Source of the DNA: Entomomonas moraniae
GTDB taxonomy: Bacteria; Pseudomonadota; Gammaproteobacteria; Pseudomonadales; Pseudomonadaceae
DNA length: 64,000 bases
Assembly: GCF_003991975.1 (NCBI RefSeq)
Contig: NZ_CP029822.1
Location: 2,815,648 to 2,879,647, forward strand
Direction: 5' to 3'
The translations under genes and the position numbers were made by a program. Position 1 is the first letter of the stretch; each line of letters begins with the position of its first letter. A model generated the notes under the pieces. It ran no database searches, had not been told where the DNA came from, and worked only from the letters and a program-made list of their open reading frames with translations. Below are positions 9,821 through 19,396 of this stretch, piece after piece.

Positions 9821-11437
9821 TTACTTTGGAATGAAAATGGAAAAAATAGCACCTCCTTCATCTCCATCGCTGATGGTAATTAATCCCCCTGCTTGCTGAA
9901 CATAAGAGGAAACTAAGTATAACCCTATTCCATGATCGTCAGAAGCTTTTGAAGTAATGCCTCGTTCAAATAAATGATCGCGAATTGTTGGATCTATGCC
10001 TACACCTTGGTCTGCTACTTCAATGACTAGCTCATTGGTCTCGTCAGAAATATATAATTCGATTCTATTATGTTCACTAATGAGTTGGGGCTCTTTTAAG
10101 TTCATAATGGCATCGAAGGCATTATCTAATAGATTTCCCATAATAGAAATCAGCATCACTTCTGTAAGTGTGGCAGGAATTTCTTTTAATTGGCACGCAG
10201 GGTCTAGTTCTAACTGTAGCCCTAGCTCATTAGCTCTTGAGTATTTGCCTAATAATAAACCACAAACAGCGTGATTTTGAAAACGACTAGAAATAAAATC
10301 TAGTATTCTCTGGCTACCTAGAGACTTTGCTTCTAAAATACTGATTGCTTTGTCGTATTCTTTCATGTGCAGTAAACCTGCTAACATCGCCATCCAATTT
10401 AAAGACTCATGGCGCATGACTCTTAAATTATCTGCAAAGTTTTTTACCTGGCTTAGTTGCAAGTTTAAACTATTAATATCGTTTTTATCCCTAAAAGAAA
10501 TCACCCAACCTTGCAATTGGTTATTGATGATGATTCGAGTCCGACTTGCAATGACGGCTATATTATTGAATTGACAGATTTCATCTTTACAATCAGTTGT
10601 TTTACTGTCAGTATCTAAAAAATTAGTTGTTTGAATGATGGAGCTCAAATCAACCCCTGTTAACATTGAGGCGGACTGCTTAATACCCAAGATAGATCTT
10701 GCTGCGTAGTTGATGGCAGTTATTCTATAGTTGATATCGATAGCAATAACTCCTTCAAAAATGGATTCTAGAATAGCTTCTTGTTGTATGGCTAACCGAC
10801 AAATCTCTTTAGGTTCAAGACCTAGCATTTGAGATTTTATGCGTCTTGAGAAAAACCATGAAAAAGCAAAAACAGAGATAGTTAAACAGATAAATATAAT
10901 GATAATAGGTGTAAATTCTTCACTGTATATTAAATGGATATCGTGTTGTAAATACCCTACCGAGACAATACCAACCACTTCCCCATTTTTGTTAATGATG
11001 GGGGTCTTCCCTCGTAAAGAAACACCGAGTGTACCTTTTCTTATAGAAATGATGCTTTCACCTCTAAGTACGGCATCATTATCCCCTCCCATCATGGGTG
11101 AGTATAATTGAATATTACCTGTATGAAATAGATGGTTCCCTTTAGAGTCTCCAATAACGATAAAGCTTGCATCTGAATTTGCATATAGTCGTGAGACAAA
11201 TTGATTTATACCTTTTGTATCACGTTGTTCGACAGCAGAAATTAGATTGGGGATAATGGCTATTTCTTTGGCTTGTACTAAAGCATATTTGCCGATTTGT
11301 TGGTAAAGGAGCTCTTCAAATCGTTTGCTAAAATATGAGACGAGCAGAAGAGCTATAATAATAAAAAAAATAATTAATGAGATAAAAAGTTTGGTTGCAA
11401 AAGAGTTTAATCTTTTTTTTAGGGATTTCAGCATCAT
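9821..11437 (-). CDS. citA: CitA/DcuS-family sensor histidine kinase
   Basis: This 538-residue membrane kinase is the partner of the adjacent CitB-type regulator. TM1 spans about 16-36, a periplasmic PDC/PAS sensor about 40-172, TM2 about 175-196, a cytoplasmic PAS about 215-325, then a dimerisation helix with H343 (MRHESLNWMAMLAGLL) and a HATPase domain with N-box GNLLDNAFDAI, DQGVGID and GIGLYLV. The periplasmic segment keeps GTLGVSLRGKTPI, the ligand-binding signature of CitA/DcuS sensors. The divergent position next to citS and citrate lyase makes citrate the likely signal. I call it CitA on context; DcuS-like specificity is not excluded. Confidence 0.88.
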   Translation of the reverse strand: MMLKSLKKRLNSFATKLFISLIIFFIIIALLLVSYFSKRFEELLYQQIGKYALVQAKEIAIIPNLISAVEQRDTKGINQFVSRLYANSDASFIVIGDSKGNHLFHTGNIQLYSPMMGGDNDAVLRGESIISIRKGTLGVSLRGKTPIINKNGEVVGIVSVGYLQHDIHLIYSEEFTPIIIIFICLTISVFAFSWFFSRRIKSQMLGLEPKEICRLAIQQEAILESIFEGVIAIDINYRITAINYAARSILGIKQSASMLTGVDLSSIIQTTNFLDTDSKTTDCKDEICQFNNIAVIASRTRIIINNQLQGWVISFRDKNDINSLNLQLSQVKNFADNLRVMRHESLNWMAMLAGLLHMKEYDKAISILEAKSLGSQRILDFISSRFQNHAVCGLLLGKYSRANELGLQLELDPACQLKEIPATLTEVMLISIMGNLLDNAFDAIMNLKEPQLISEHNRIELYISDETNELVIEVADQGVGIDPTIRDHLFERGITSKASDDHGIGLYLVSSYVQQAGGLITISDGDEGGAIFSIFIPK

Positions 11438-11654
11438 TAATGGATTAGCTTCGCGGTAGTAATCTATTTTGATCAGTATAAATTAAAACCTTTTCGAAAG
11501 GTTAATATAATAAAAAATAGTCTAATGATGTAAGTCATCAATATTTGATAGTAAAAAAATATAACACCATTTACTCCATAAAAACCACGATTTTTTTTTG
11601 CTAGACTCTTCTATAAGAAATACAAAATTATAAAACAAACACAGAGGTAGGATT
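11438..11654. promoter_or_regulatory. citA/citS divergent control region
   Basis: This 217-bp AT-rich region separates the citA and citS starts and should hold both promoters and the CitB operator. Two dyads are visible: AACCTTTTCGAAAGGTT (11487-11503) and GATG-N5-CATC near 11526-11538. No clean sigma-70 pair stands out. The assignment of either dyad to CitB is inference. A strong ribosome site (AGAGGTAGGA) precedes citS. Confidence 0.55.
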
Positions 11655-13025
11655 ATGAGTGACCAAGATAGAAGTGCTAGTAGTAGTGACTCTGTAACAA
11701 ATGAAACATGGCAAGAAAAGTTCTGGAGATTTACAGATAAATATAAAATAGGTGTTATTCCTCTCCCCTTATTTATTGCCTGTGGCGTTTTAATCTTCGC
11801 GATTATTGCATTAACAGGTACTCTTCCCGCTGATATTGTAGTGATGGTTGCTACCTGTGCTTTTTTTGGTTTTGCTTGTGGAGAAATAGGCAAGCGGTTG
11901 CCTATTGTTGGAAAAATGGGTGCAGCTGCAATATGTGCAACTTTTATTCCCTCTGCACTTGTCTATTATAAATTACTACCTGCCCCTGTTGTTGAAGCAA
12001 CAACTTCTTTTTATAAAAGTACTCATATACTTTACCTTTATATTTGTTGCATTATCGTTGGTAGTATTATGAGTATGGATCGTAAGACCCTAGTCCAAGG
12101 GTTTTTACGTGTTTTTGTTCCTATGCTGTGCGGCGAAATTGTCGGTATGGTGGTTGGTGTTACCGTAGGTGTTGTATTAGGTCTTCCAGTTCTTCATACC
12201 TTTTTCTTCTTAGTATTACCTATTATGGCGGGCGGGGTAGGTGAGGGAGCCATTCCTTTATCAATGGGATACGCTGCAATTTTTAATGCTGAACAGGGGG
12301 TGTTTTTAGGGAAAGTTTTACCTATTGTGATGTTAGGTGGTTTAACGGGAATTTGTTGCGCGGGGATTCTCAATAGAATAGGTAAAAGCTATCCACATTT
12401 AACAGGCAATGGCCGTTTATTACCGAGTGATAATGAAGAGGAAGATATAAAGCTTCATAATAATGCTTCATTATCAACGGATGTTACTACTTTTGCCTCA
12501 GGTGTGTTATTAGCGGTGATGATGTATATGGTCGGTATGTTGGGGCAAAAAATTGTGGGGCTTCCAGCACCTGTAGGTATGTTGTTTGCGGCAGTTATTT
12601 TAAAATTAACTTCTATTGTTTCACCTAAAGTGCTTAGTGGTTCACAAGTAGTATACAAGTTTTTTCAGACATCAGTTACCTATCCTATTTTATTCGCCGT
12701 TGGTGTGGCTATTACCCCTTGGGATGAATTGGTTTCAGCTTTTACTATAACCAATTTAATCGTCATTGTTAGCACAGTTGTTTCTTTAGTCGCTACTGGT
12801 TTTTTTGTTGCTAAGAAAATGAAAATGTACCCAATTGATACGGCTGTTATTTCTTGTTGTCAAAGTGGGCAAGGTGGAACAGGAGACGTTGCAATATTAA
12901 CTGCGGCAGAGCGTATGGAATTAATGCCCTTTGCTCAAATTGCTACACGTATTGGTGGTGCGATTAATGTATCATTATCTCTTCTTGTACTTGGCCAGCT
13001 GATAGGACCATTTCCTTTGTATTGA
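11655..13025 (+). CDS. citS: 2-hydroxycarboxylate transporter, CitS-type citrate/sodium symporter
   Basis: This 456-residue inner-membrane carrier belongs to the 2HCT family (CitS, CitP, MleP). Both re-entrant-loop motifs are present: GGVGEGAIPLS near residue 193 and GQGGTGDV near 407. A TRIGGA segment with the conserved C-terminal arginine lies near 431-436. Length fits CitS (about 446). It would import citrate with Na+ for the citrate lyase encoded downstream, and it begins the operon divergent from citAB. Malate or citrate/lactate exchange cannot be excluded without residue-level comparison, but the genomic context points to citrate. Confidence 0.9.
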   Translation: MSDQDRSASSSDSVTNETWQEKFWRFTDKYKIGVIPLPLFIACGVLIFAIIALTGTLPADIVVMVATCAFFGFACGEIGKRLPIVGKMGAAAICATFIPSALVYYKLLPAPVVEATTSFYKSTHILYLYICCIIVGSIMSMDRKTLVQGFLRVFVPMLCGEIVGMVVGVTVGVVLGLPVLHTFFFLVLPIMAGGVGEGAIPLSMGYAAIFNAEQGVFLGKVLPIVMLGGLTGICCAGILNRIGKSYPHLTGNGRLLPSDNEEEDIKLHNNASLSTDVTTFASGVLLAVMMYMVGMLGQKIVGLPAPVGMLFAAVILKLTSIVSPKVLSGSQVVYKFFQTSVTYPILFAVGVAITPWDELVSAFTITNLIVIVSTVVSLVATGFFVAKKMKMYPIDTAVISCCQSGQGGTGDVAILTAAERMELMPFAQIATRIGGAINVSLSLLVLGQLIGPFPLY

Positions 13026-13092
13026 TAACGGTTAGATCTCTATGAAAGGATGAACAAGGTAAAAACTTATAGTAGGTCAGGAGGTAAAAAAG

Positions 13093-14076
13093 ATGAATCA
13101 AGTATGGTCTGCAATTTGGCAAGTGATTAGCTCTTGTCTCCCTGTATTCTTATTGATTTTTCTTGGTTGGCTATGTGTTCAACAGAAAATATTTACGAAG
13201 GATGCTAAAAAATTACTATCTGGCCTTGTTTCGAACTTTGTTTTTCCAGCATTACTTTTTGTTCAAACATCCCATGCAAAGCCATCTGAAATATTCGATG
13301 GAATTTGGATTATTGCTTTCTTTTGTACCATGGCCTTTATTTGGATAATTTGTTTTGTAGTAAACAAATATATTCTCCATAAAGAGCTAAAATCATGCAC
13401 AATAAACTCAATGTTGTGTTGTTTTCCAAATATGGGTGGAATGGGCGTACCATTTTTAACACTGATGCTAGGCGCCTCTTCCACTATTTCTATTGCGGTA
13501 GCTAATTTTGTGGTGGCGCTTACGCTGATTCCTCTCACTATTTTTCTATTTGAGCTTTGTAGTGCTAAGGTCTCTGGGGGAGAAGTAACCAGTGCAATGA
13601 TTATCGATGCTGTTAAAAACTCAATTATGAAGCCTATGTTTCTAGCTGTTGCCTTGGGTTTAGTCATTAGTGTTACTAATGGTACTACATGGTTGCCTCA
13701 TTTTGTTTTTAATACGTTTGACATAATGTCAGGTGCTTGTAACTTTATTTCCCTTATTGCTGTCGGAGTAGGTGTGTATGGTGTAAAAGTAACGTTAAGT
13801 AAACCATTGGTTGTTAATGTTATTCTAAAATGTTTTTTAACACCTGTGATCGCCTTAAGTGCAGTATATCTTTTTGGTATTACAGGCATGCAAGCGCAAG
13901 AGTTAGTTTTTCTATTGGCCATGCCTACGGCTTCAACTGCAGTCATTTTAGCTTATGACTGGAATGTTGAGCAAGAACAAGCTTCCAGTATTTTCTTAGC
14001 TTCTACCGCTTTATCTGTCATTATTTTACCATCGCTATCACTAATAATGAACCTGGTTATCCCAGGGATAAAGTAG
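13093..14076 (+). CDS. AEC-family (auxin efflux carrier/MdcF-like) membrane transporter
   Basis: This is a 327-residue protein of about ten transmembrane segments in two five-helix halves, starting LPVFLLIFLGWLCVQQKIFT and ending in a long helix with SLSLIMNLVIPG, as in the AEC family that includes malonate carrier MdcF and malate carrier MleP2-like proteins. An unusually good ribosome site (AGGAGG, 13079-13084) precedes the ATG. It lies 67 bp after citS and 59 bp before the FAH gene on the same strand. A second organic-acid carrier here could export a product such as acetate, lactate or malate, or import another carboxylate. The direction and substrate are not visible from sequence. Confidence 0.82.
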   Translation: MNQVWSAIWQVISSCLPVFLLIFLGWLCVQQKIFTKDAKKLLSGLVSNFVFPALLFVQTSHAKPSEIFDGIWIIAFFCTMAFIWIICFVVNKYILHKELKSCTINSMLCCFPNMGGMGVPFLTLMLGASSTISIAVANFVVALTLIPLTIFLFELCSAKVSGGEVTSAMIIDAVKNSIMKPMFLAVALGLVISVTNGTTWLPHFVFNTFDIMSGACNFISLIAVGVGVYGVKVTLSKPLVVNVILKCFLTPVIALSAVYLFGITGMQAQELVFLLAMPTASTAVILAYDWNVEQEQASSIFLASTALSVIILPSLSLIMNLVIPGIK

Positions 14077-14135
14077 GTTTTTAGTTATTCAAAATCATGT
14101 ATTTTTAGATATGTATTAATTAAGAAGGGTATATC

Positions 14136-14987
14136 ATGAAACTGATCAGCTATAATTATAATGAGCAAGAACATTATGGCATTTTAACGCCGGAAGGCAT
14201 TATTGATTTATCAACCAGATTAGGTCAGCAATTTTGTGATTTAAAATCTTTGATTGCGGGCGGTGCTTTAAAGCGAATTCAATGCTATTTAAATGAGAGC
14301 CCAGACTTTACAGAACAAGAAGTAAAGTATTTACCTGTTATAACAAGGCCTAATAAAATTTTGTGCGTTGGGATGAACTACGCTGATAAGCGTGTAGAGT
14401 TTAATCAGACAGACCCTGCCCCCACGCTTTTTGTCCGATTTCCTGATTCGCAAGCAGGCCATAAATGTCCCATTATAAAGCCAAGTATTACTAATGAGTT
14501 TGACTATGAAGGAGAGCTTGCCGTTATTATAGGGAAAGATGGTTTTCATATTAAAGCAGAAGATGCACTGTCTCATGTGGCAGGTTATAGCTGCTATATG
14601 GATGGTTCAGTCCGTGACTGGCAGCATAGTTGGTTTACTGCGGGGAAAAACTGGCCAAAAACAGGTGGCTTTGGTCCATGCTTAACAACTTCGGATGAAA
14701 TACCTGACCCTACCAATTTAACAATCTCTACCTATTTAAATAACAATAGGGTACAACATGATAATACGAGCAATCTTATTCACAAGATACCTGAGTTAAT
14801 CGCATATATTAGTTTATTTACTGAGTTGTCTGCTGGAGATGTTATTATTACAGGTTCTCCTGGTGGTGTGGGTAAGAAACGTGTGCCTCCACTATTCATG
14901 AAAGCAGGCGATTGTATTGAAGTTGAAATTGAAAAAATAGGTCGTTTAACTAACTTTATTACCGATGAAGTCACTCCTACTATTTAG
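14136..14987 (+). CDS. Fumarylacetoacetate hydrolase (FAH)-family protein
   Basis: This 283-residue FAH-superfamily enzyme has an N-terminal cap to about residue 65 and then the mixed beta-roll core starting RPNKILCVGMNY. Metal ligands are E125 and E127 (DYEGELAVIIG) and D156 (MDGSVRDWQ). K171 or K175 (AGKNWPKTGGFGP) and TGSPGGVG complete the active-site set. Family members act as acylpyruvate hydrolases, isomerases/decarboxylases or, as with FAHD1 and Corynebacterium Cg1458, oxaloacetate decarboxylases. It lies between the carriers and citC, and no oadGAB occurs in the window. I infer that it may decarboxylate the oxaloacetate released by citrate lyase. The fold is secure, the reaction is not. 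Confidence 0.82.
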   Translation: MKLISYNYNEQEHYGILTPEGIIDLSTRLGQQFCDLKSLIAGGALKRIQCYLNESPDFTEQEVKYLPVITRPNKILCVGMNYADKRVEFNQTDPAPTLFVRFPDSQAGHKCPIIKPSITNEFDYEGELAVIIGKDGFHIKAEDALSHVAGYSCYMDGSVRDWQHSWFTAGKNWPKTGGFGPCLTTSDEIPDPTNLTISTYLNNNRVQHDNTSNLIHKIPELIAYISLFTELSAGDVIITGSPGGVGKKRVPPLFMKAGDCIEVEIEKIGRLTNFITDEVTPTI

Positions 14988-15080
14988 TAGGATAGAAACT
15001 TTCATAGAAAAAGATAGCCTAGATCATTAATTCTATAGAGTAAATAGAGTAAAGTAAGGTAGGGTAAAGAAGGCGGAATA

Positions 15081-16118
15081 ATGACTAGTGAAATAAAATT
15101 TGCACTATTAAATAATAGTGAAAAATCTTTAAATGACGTGAAGGGCTTGTTAGAGAGTTGTCATTTGAAAGTAGACCGACAAGTGGATTTGTTCGCTGTC
15201 GCGTATACTGATAATAATGACATTATCGCTTGTGCGGGGCTTTTTCATAATATCATCAAGTGTGTTGCGATTAGCCCTGAGTATCGAGGTGAGAACTTAA
15301 CAAGCCGACTTATTAATGAAATTATACTTTATGCGGCCGATCGAGGGGTATTTCACTTATTCCTTTATACAAAACCAGAAAATATTCGGGTATTTGAAAA
15401 GTGTGGTTTTTATCCTTTAGTTGTTATTCCAGAACTGGCAACGTTTATGGAAAATACTCCGGTTGGGATAAAAGGTTACTGTGAGAAACTTTCTCAGAAA
15501 CAGCATGTGGGAAAAAGAATCGGTAGTATTGTTATGAATGCTAACCCTTTCACATTAGGTCACCAATATCTCGTTGAGTTTGCCGCAAAACAATGTGACT
15601 GGCTCTATGTTTTTGTTGTGAGTGAAGATAGCTCAATGTTTTCTTTTAAAGACCGTTTCCGTCTAGTGCAAGAAGGTACATCAAGTATTGCAAATGTTAC
15701 GGTGCTTTCTAGTTCTGAGTATATTGTATCAAAAGCAACATTCCCCAGTTATTTTCTAAAAGAGAAAGCTGATGTAGATCATGCCATTACAGGTATAGAT
15801 TTACTCGTATTCAGAAATTATATAGCACCATCGCTGAATATCATGAGCCGTTTTGTTGGAACAGAGCCATTTTCGCCAATAACAGATAAATATAATCATG
15901 GCATGAAATATTGGCTAAGCGAGTACCAGACAAGTTCCCCAACCATTAATGTTATTGAGATCGAGCGCAAGAAGATTAATGGAACGCCTATTTCGGCAAC
16001 GGCCGTTCGCTATTTTCTTAAGGAAAATAACCTTGAGGAAGTAAAAAAATTAGTACCTGAAACAACATGGGCTTTTCTAAAAGAAAACTTTGCAACAAAT
16101 TCAAGAGAGGTATTATGA
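15081..16118 (+). CDS. citC: [Citrate (pro-3S)-lyase] ligase
   Basis: CitC acetylates the thiol of the citrate lyase prosthetic group with acetate and ATP, activating the enzyme. The 345 residues carry an N-terminal GNAT-like domain (about 1-135, with CVAISPEYRGENLTSRL) and a C-terminal nucleotidylyltransferase domain with the H-x-G-H-type motif NPFTLGHQYLV at about 152-162 and ISATAVRYFL near the end. The domain order and length match CitC of enterobacteria. The stop (TGA 16116-16118) overlaps the citD start as ATGA, indicating coupling. Confidence 0.95.
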   Translation: MTSEIKFALLNNSEKSLNDVKGLLESCHLKVDRQVDLFAVAYTDNNDIIACAGLFHNIIKCVAISPEYRGENLTSRLINEIILYAADRGVFHLFLYTKPENIRVFEKCGFYPLVVIPELATFMENTPVGIKGYCEKLSQKQHVGKRIGSIVMNANPFTLGHQYLVEFAAKQCDWLYVFVVSEDSSMFSFKDRFRLVQEGTSSIANVTVLSSSEYIVSKATFPSYFLKEKADVDHAITGIDLLVFRNYIAPSLNIMSRFVGTEPFSPITDKYNHGMKYWLSEYQTSSPTINVIEIERKKINGTPISATAVRYFLKENNLEEVKKLVPETTWAFLKENFATNSREVL

Positions 16119-16405
16119 AAATCATCAAAGACGCAATTGCAGGGACACTGGAGTCCAGTGACCTACAGGTTAAGGTTTCTCCCCAAGACAATCTTGAGAT
16201 CGTTATTCATAGTAATGTCATGCATCAATTTGGAGAGAAAATTGCAGACGTTGTTAAAGAAACACTCAATAAACTACAAGTCGCTGAAGGTTTGATTATT
16301 ATTGAAGATAAAGGTGCTCTAGATTGTGCTATTCGAGCACGTGTAGAAACTGCTGTTTTACGTGGAGCCGAAGTGACTGAGCTAAACTGGAGTCTATTAA
16401 AATGA
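16115..16405 (+). CDS. citD: Citrate lyase acyl carrier protein (gamma subunit)
   Basis: CitD carries the phosphoribosyl-dephospho-CoA group on which acetyl and citryl residues are bound. From the ATG at 16115 the product is 96 residues, the family length; a longer frame opens at 16067 inside citC but would add 16 non-family residues. The modification serine is S14 in [12 protein letters not shown]. The start overlaps the citC stop (ATGA) and the TGA overlaps the citE ATG, so stoichiometric coupled translation of the lyase subunits is likely. Confidence 0.94.
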   Translation: MKIIKDAIAGTLESSDLQVKVSPQDNLEIVIHSNVMHQFGEKIADVVKETLNKLQVAEGLIIIEDKGALDCAIRARVETAVLRGAEVTELNWSLLK

Positions 16406-17283
16406 AAAAATTACGCCGTAGCATGTTATTTTTACCAGGTGCAAATGCCGCTATGTTATCTACCGCATTTGTTTATAGACCCGACTCGGTTATGTTTGAT
16501 TTAGAGGATGCTGTTTCTATACGTGAAAAAGACAGTGCACGCTTATTAGTGTATCAAACATTACAATTGCCCATATACAGAGAGTTTGGCATTGAGGTCA
16601 TTGTTCGAATTAACTCATTAAAAACTGAGTTTGGCCTAAAAGACCTTGAAGCAGCTATTTGGGGTGGCGTTGATGCCGTTCGTTTGCCTAAAACAGATAC
16701 ACCCGATGAAATCTATGAGTTAGAAAAACACATGGAGCGTATAGAGAAAGAGGCGGGGCGTCCTGTAGGCTCAACAAAAATTGTTGCAGCGATCGAATCT
16801 GCTGTTGGTGTTATTAATGCTGTATCTATTGCACAGTCATCGCCTCGAATGATTGCTATTGCTATTGCGGCGTTTGATTATCTTGTGGATATGCAAACAC
16901 AGCGTGGCGATGGTTCAGAGCTTTTTTATGCTCGTTGCGCTGTATTGCATGCAGCACGTGTTGCAGGTATCGATGCGTTTGATGCAGTTTACTCAGATGT
17001 TAACGATGAGGCTGGCTTTTTAAAAGAGGTTGAGTTTATTAAGGGGTTAGGTTACAACGGTAAATCTCTTATTAATCCTCGCCAAATTTTACCTTTACAC
17101 AATGCTTATGCTCCTACTCAAAGTGAAGTAGATTATTCTAAACAAGTGGTTGCTGCTGCGGAAGATGGAGAGAAAAAAGGGCTAGGTGTTATCTCTTTAA
17201 ACGGTAAAATGATTGATAATCCTATCATTAATAACGCTCGCAGAATTATTTCTCGTTATGAAGCTTCTGGCGTTCGTCAATAA
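16402..17283 (+). CDS. citE: Citrate lyase beta subunit (citryl-ACP lyase)
   Basis: CitE cleaves citryl-ACP to acetyl-ACP and oxaloacetate. The 293 residues form an HpcH/HpaI-type TIM barrel: [11 protein letters not shown] at the N-terminus, VMFDLEDAV near 35-43, VRINS with the substrate arginine, IESAVG near 132 (metal glutamate) and FDYLVDM near 159 (metal aspartate). The common family motif AEDY reads AFDY here; the aspartate is kept. It overlaps citD by four bases and is 30 bp from citF. Confidence 0.95.
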   Translation: MKKLRRSMLFLPGANAAMLSTAFVYRPDSVMFDLEDAVSIREKDSARLLVYQTLQLPIYREFGIEVIVRINSLKTEFGLKDLEAAIWGGVDAVRLPKTDTPDEIYELEKHMERIEKEAGRPVGSTKIVAAIESAVGVINAVSIAQSSPRMIAIAIAAFDYLVDMQTQRGDGSELFYARCAVLHAARVAGIDAFDAVYSDVNDEAGFLKEVEFIKGLGYNGKSLINPRQILPLHNAYAPTQSEVDYSKQVVAAAEDGEKKGLGVISLNGKMIDNPIINNARRIISRYEASGVRQ

Positions 17284-17313
17284 ATAAGACTATATGATTT
17301 AAGGAGCTCCATT

Positions 17314-18834
17314 ATGAAAACTACATTAGATACACTTGTGAAACAACATCCAGAGTTAGAAGGTTTAAAACCATTCTCTACCCCTTATGCGACAACACCT
17401 TATTTAGCCGACGCTACTCAAAAGCATACAAGAAAAATACTTAACTCAGTAGAAGATGCTATTAAAGCTACAGGGTTAAAAGATGGCATGACCATTTCTT
17501 TTCACCATGCTTTTCGTGAAGGTGATAAGACGATTAATAGTGTGATGGATATCATCGCCAGTATGGGAATCAAAGACCTTACTTTAGCTTCAAGTTCATT
17601 ATTAAGCTGTAATGAGCCGTTAATCAAGCATATCGAAGCAGGTGTTATTACTCAAATTTATACTTCGGGAATGCGTGGTGAACTTGCTAATGCAATTTCT
17701 CATGGTTTAATGAAAAAGCCTATTCAAATTCATTCTCATGGTGGCCGTGTCAATCTTATTCAACAAGGTGAAATAAAGATTGATGTTGCATTTCTTGGGG
17801 TATCAACTTCCGATGAGTTTGGTAATGCTAATGGTATAACGGGAAAATCTCGTTGTGGGGCATTAGGCTATGCAATGGTTGATGCGCAATATGCTAAAAA
17901 TGTTGTTTTACTGACTGAAGCTATTGTACCTTTCTTTAATACACCACCTAGTATCCGACAAGATCAGGTTGATTATATTGTTAAAGTAGACCAAGTAGGT
18001 GATCCTACACAAATCGCTGTTGGTGCAGTAAGACTTACCTCTAACCCCCGTGAGCTTATGATTGCTCGTTATGCTGCAGACATCATTGAGCACTCAGGTT
18101 ATTTTGAACAAGGCTTTTCTATGCAGACGGGTTCAGGTGCTTCTGCAACAGCATGTACACGTTTCCTTGGCGAGAAAATGGTCAAAAAAGGAATTTCAGC
18201 TAGCTTTGCACTAGGCGGAATTACTGCTGGTATTGTTGAGTTACATGAAAAAGGACTCATTGAAAAACTTATTGATACACAAAGTTTTGATACTGCGGCG
18301 GGTATGTCGCTTGCCAAGAATCCAAATCATTTTGAAATCTCAACGAATATTTATGCAAACCCTGCTTCAAAAGCAGCGTGTGTTGATCAGTTAGATGTAA
18401 CTATTTTAAGTGCCTTAGAAATAGATTTAGGTTTTAATGTCAACGTACTGACTGGATCTGATGGGGTTATGCGTGGTGCATCAGGTGGACATTGTGACTC
18501 AGCAGCGGGTGCTAATTTGCGAATTATTGTTGCACCACTGATTCGTAGTAGAATCCCAACTGTTGTACGTAATGTTACGACAAAAGTAACACCTGGTGAT
18601 AATATTGACGTTTTGGTTACGGATCACGGTATTGCAGTCAATCCGAAACGACCAGAGCTAATTGAACGCTTAAAAGCAGCTAATTTACCAATTACAACAA
18701 TTGAAAAACTTTATGATCGTGCAATATCCTTGACAGGAGAACCAAAACCTATTGAATTCACTGACCGTGTGGTGGGTGTTGTTCGTTATCGTGATGGTTC
18801 TGTTATTGATATTGTTAAGCAAGTAAAAGATTAA
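17314..18834 (+). CDS. citF: Citrate lyase alpha subunit (citrate:acetyl-ACP transferase)
   Basis: CitF exchanges the acetyl group on CitD for citrate, forming citryl-ACP. The 506 residues match the family throughout, including TISFHHAFREGDKTIN near the start, HSHGGRVNLIQQGEI and the glycine-rich GASGGHCDSAAGANL near 393-407. It is preceded by AAGGAGCTCC and lies between citE and citX on the same strand. With CitD and CitE it completes the lyase complex. Confidence 0.96.
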   Translation: MKTTLDTLVKQHPELEGLKPFSTPYATTPYLADATQKHTRKILNSVEDAIKATGLKDGMTISFHHAFREGDKTINSVMDIIASMGIKDLTLASSSLLSCNEPLIKHIEAGVITQIYTSGMRGELANAISHGLMKKPIQIHSHGGRVNLIQQGEIKIDVAFLGVSTSDEFGNANGITGKSRCGALGYAMVDAQYAKNVVLLTEAIVPFFNTPPSIRQDQVDYIVKVDQVGDPTQIAVGAVRLTSNPRELMIARYAADIIEHSGYFEQGFSMQTGSGASATACTRFLGEKMVKKGISASFALGGITAGIVELHEKGLIEKLIDTQSFDTAAGMSLAKNPNHFEISTNIYANPASKAACVDQLDVTILSALEIDLGFNVNVLTGSDGVMRGASGGHCDSAAGANLRIIVAPLIRSRIPTVVRNVTTKVTPGDNIDVLVTDHGIAVNPKRPELIERLKAANLPITTIEKLYDRAISLTGEPKPIEFTDRVVGVVRYRDGSVIDIVKQVKD

Positions 18835-18847
18835 TTAGGAGTAAATA

Positions 18848-19396
18848 ATGCAGCAGATCCTTAGTTTGACAGATGGTCCAGAGGTTACACTCGATCAAAT
18901 GTTACAAACAAGGGATTTGCGTGCTAGAAATCAACGGCAGTGGCTTGTAAAGCACAATATGCCGTTAATTTCGCTGACGTTAGTTGTTCCTGGTTCTATT
19001 AAGTATAGCAGTGGTGCGCAATATTTATTTAATACAGCACTGCATAATATTGAAAATACTTGTCATACACATAACTTTCTTATTGCAGCCAAGCAGAACT
19101 TTAGTACTGTTTGTGGCTATGAGGCATTATTAAGTGTTCAGGCCGATGCTGCACAGTTAAAAGCAATCTGTATAGAGCTTGAGGAAAAACATCCTCTGGG
19201 TAGGCTTTGGGATATTGATATTATCTGTCCCCACAAGGGAATTATTTCTAGACAAACAACAGAGTTTAATGCTCGTCCTTGTTTGGTTTGTGAGGAAGAT
19301 GCGCATGCCTGTGCGAGGTCTAGAAAGCATAGTTTGCTAGAGCTTATCAAAGTCATAGAGGAAAAGATTAATGCTTTTCAGTGTTGCCCAAAGTGA
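18848..19396 (+). CDS. citX: Apo-citrate lyase phosphoribosyl-dephospho-CoA transferase
   Basis: CitX attaches the triphosphoribosyl-dephospho-CoA precursor to the CitD serine, releasing pyrophosphate. The 182 residues include LGRLWDIDIICP, the nucleotidyltransferase-like acidic motif, and RPCLVCEEDAHACARSRKH near the C-terminus, both characteristic of CitX. The 3' end overlaps citG by 26 bp. CitX and CitG are separate genes here, unlike the CitXG fusions of some bacteria. Confidence 0.94.
   Translation: MQQILSLTDGPEVTLDQMLQTRDLRARNQRQWLVKHNMPLISLTLVVPGSIKYSSGAQYLFNTALHNIENTCHTHNFLIAAKQNFSTVCGYEALLSVQADAAQLKAICIELEEKHPLGRLWDIDIICPHKGIISRQTTEFNARPCLVCEEDAHACARSRKHSLLELIKVIEEKINAFQCCPK

Noticed and set aside
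16067-16114. Longer citD start inside citC
   Set aside because: The 96-residue product from ATG 16115 matches the CitD family and makes an ATGA junction.
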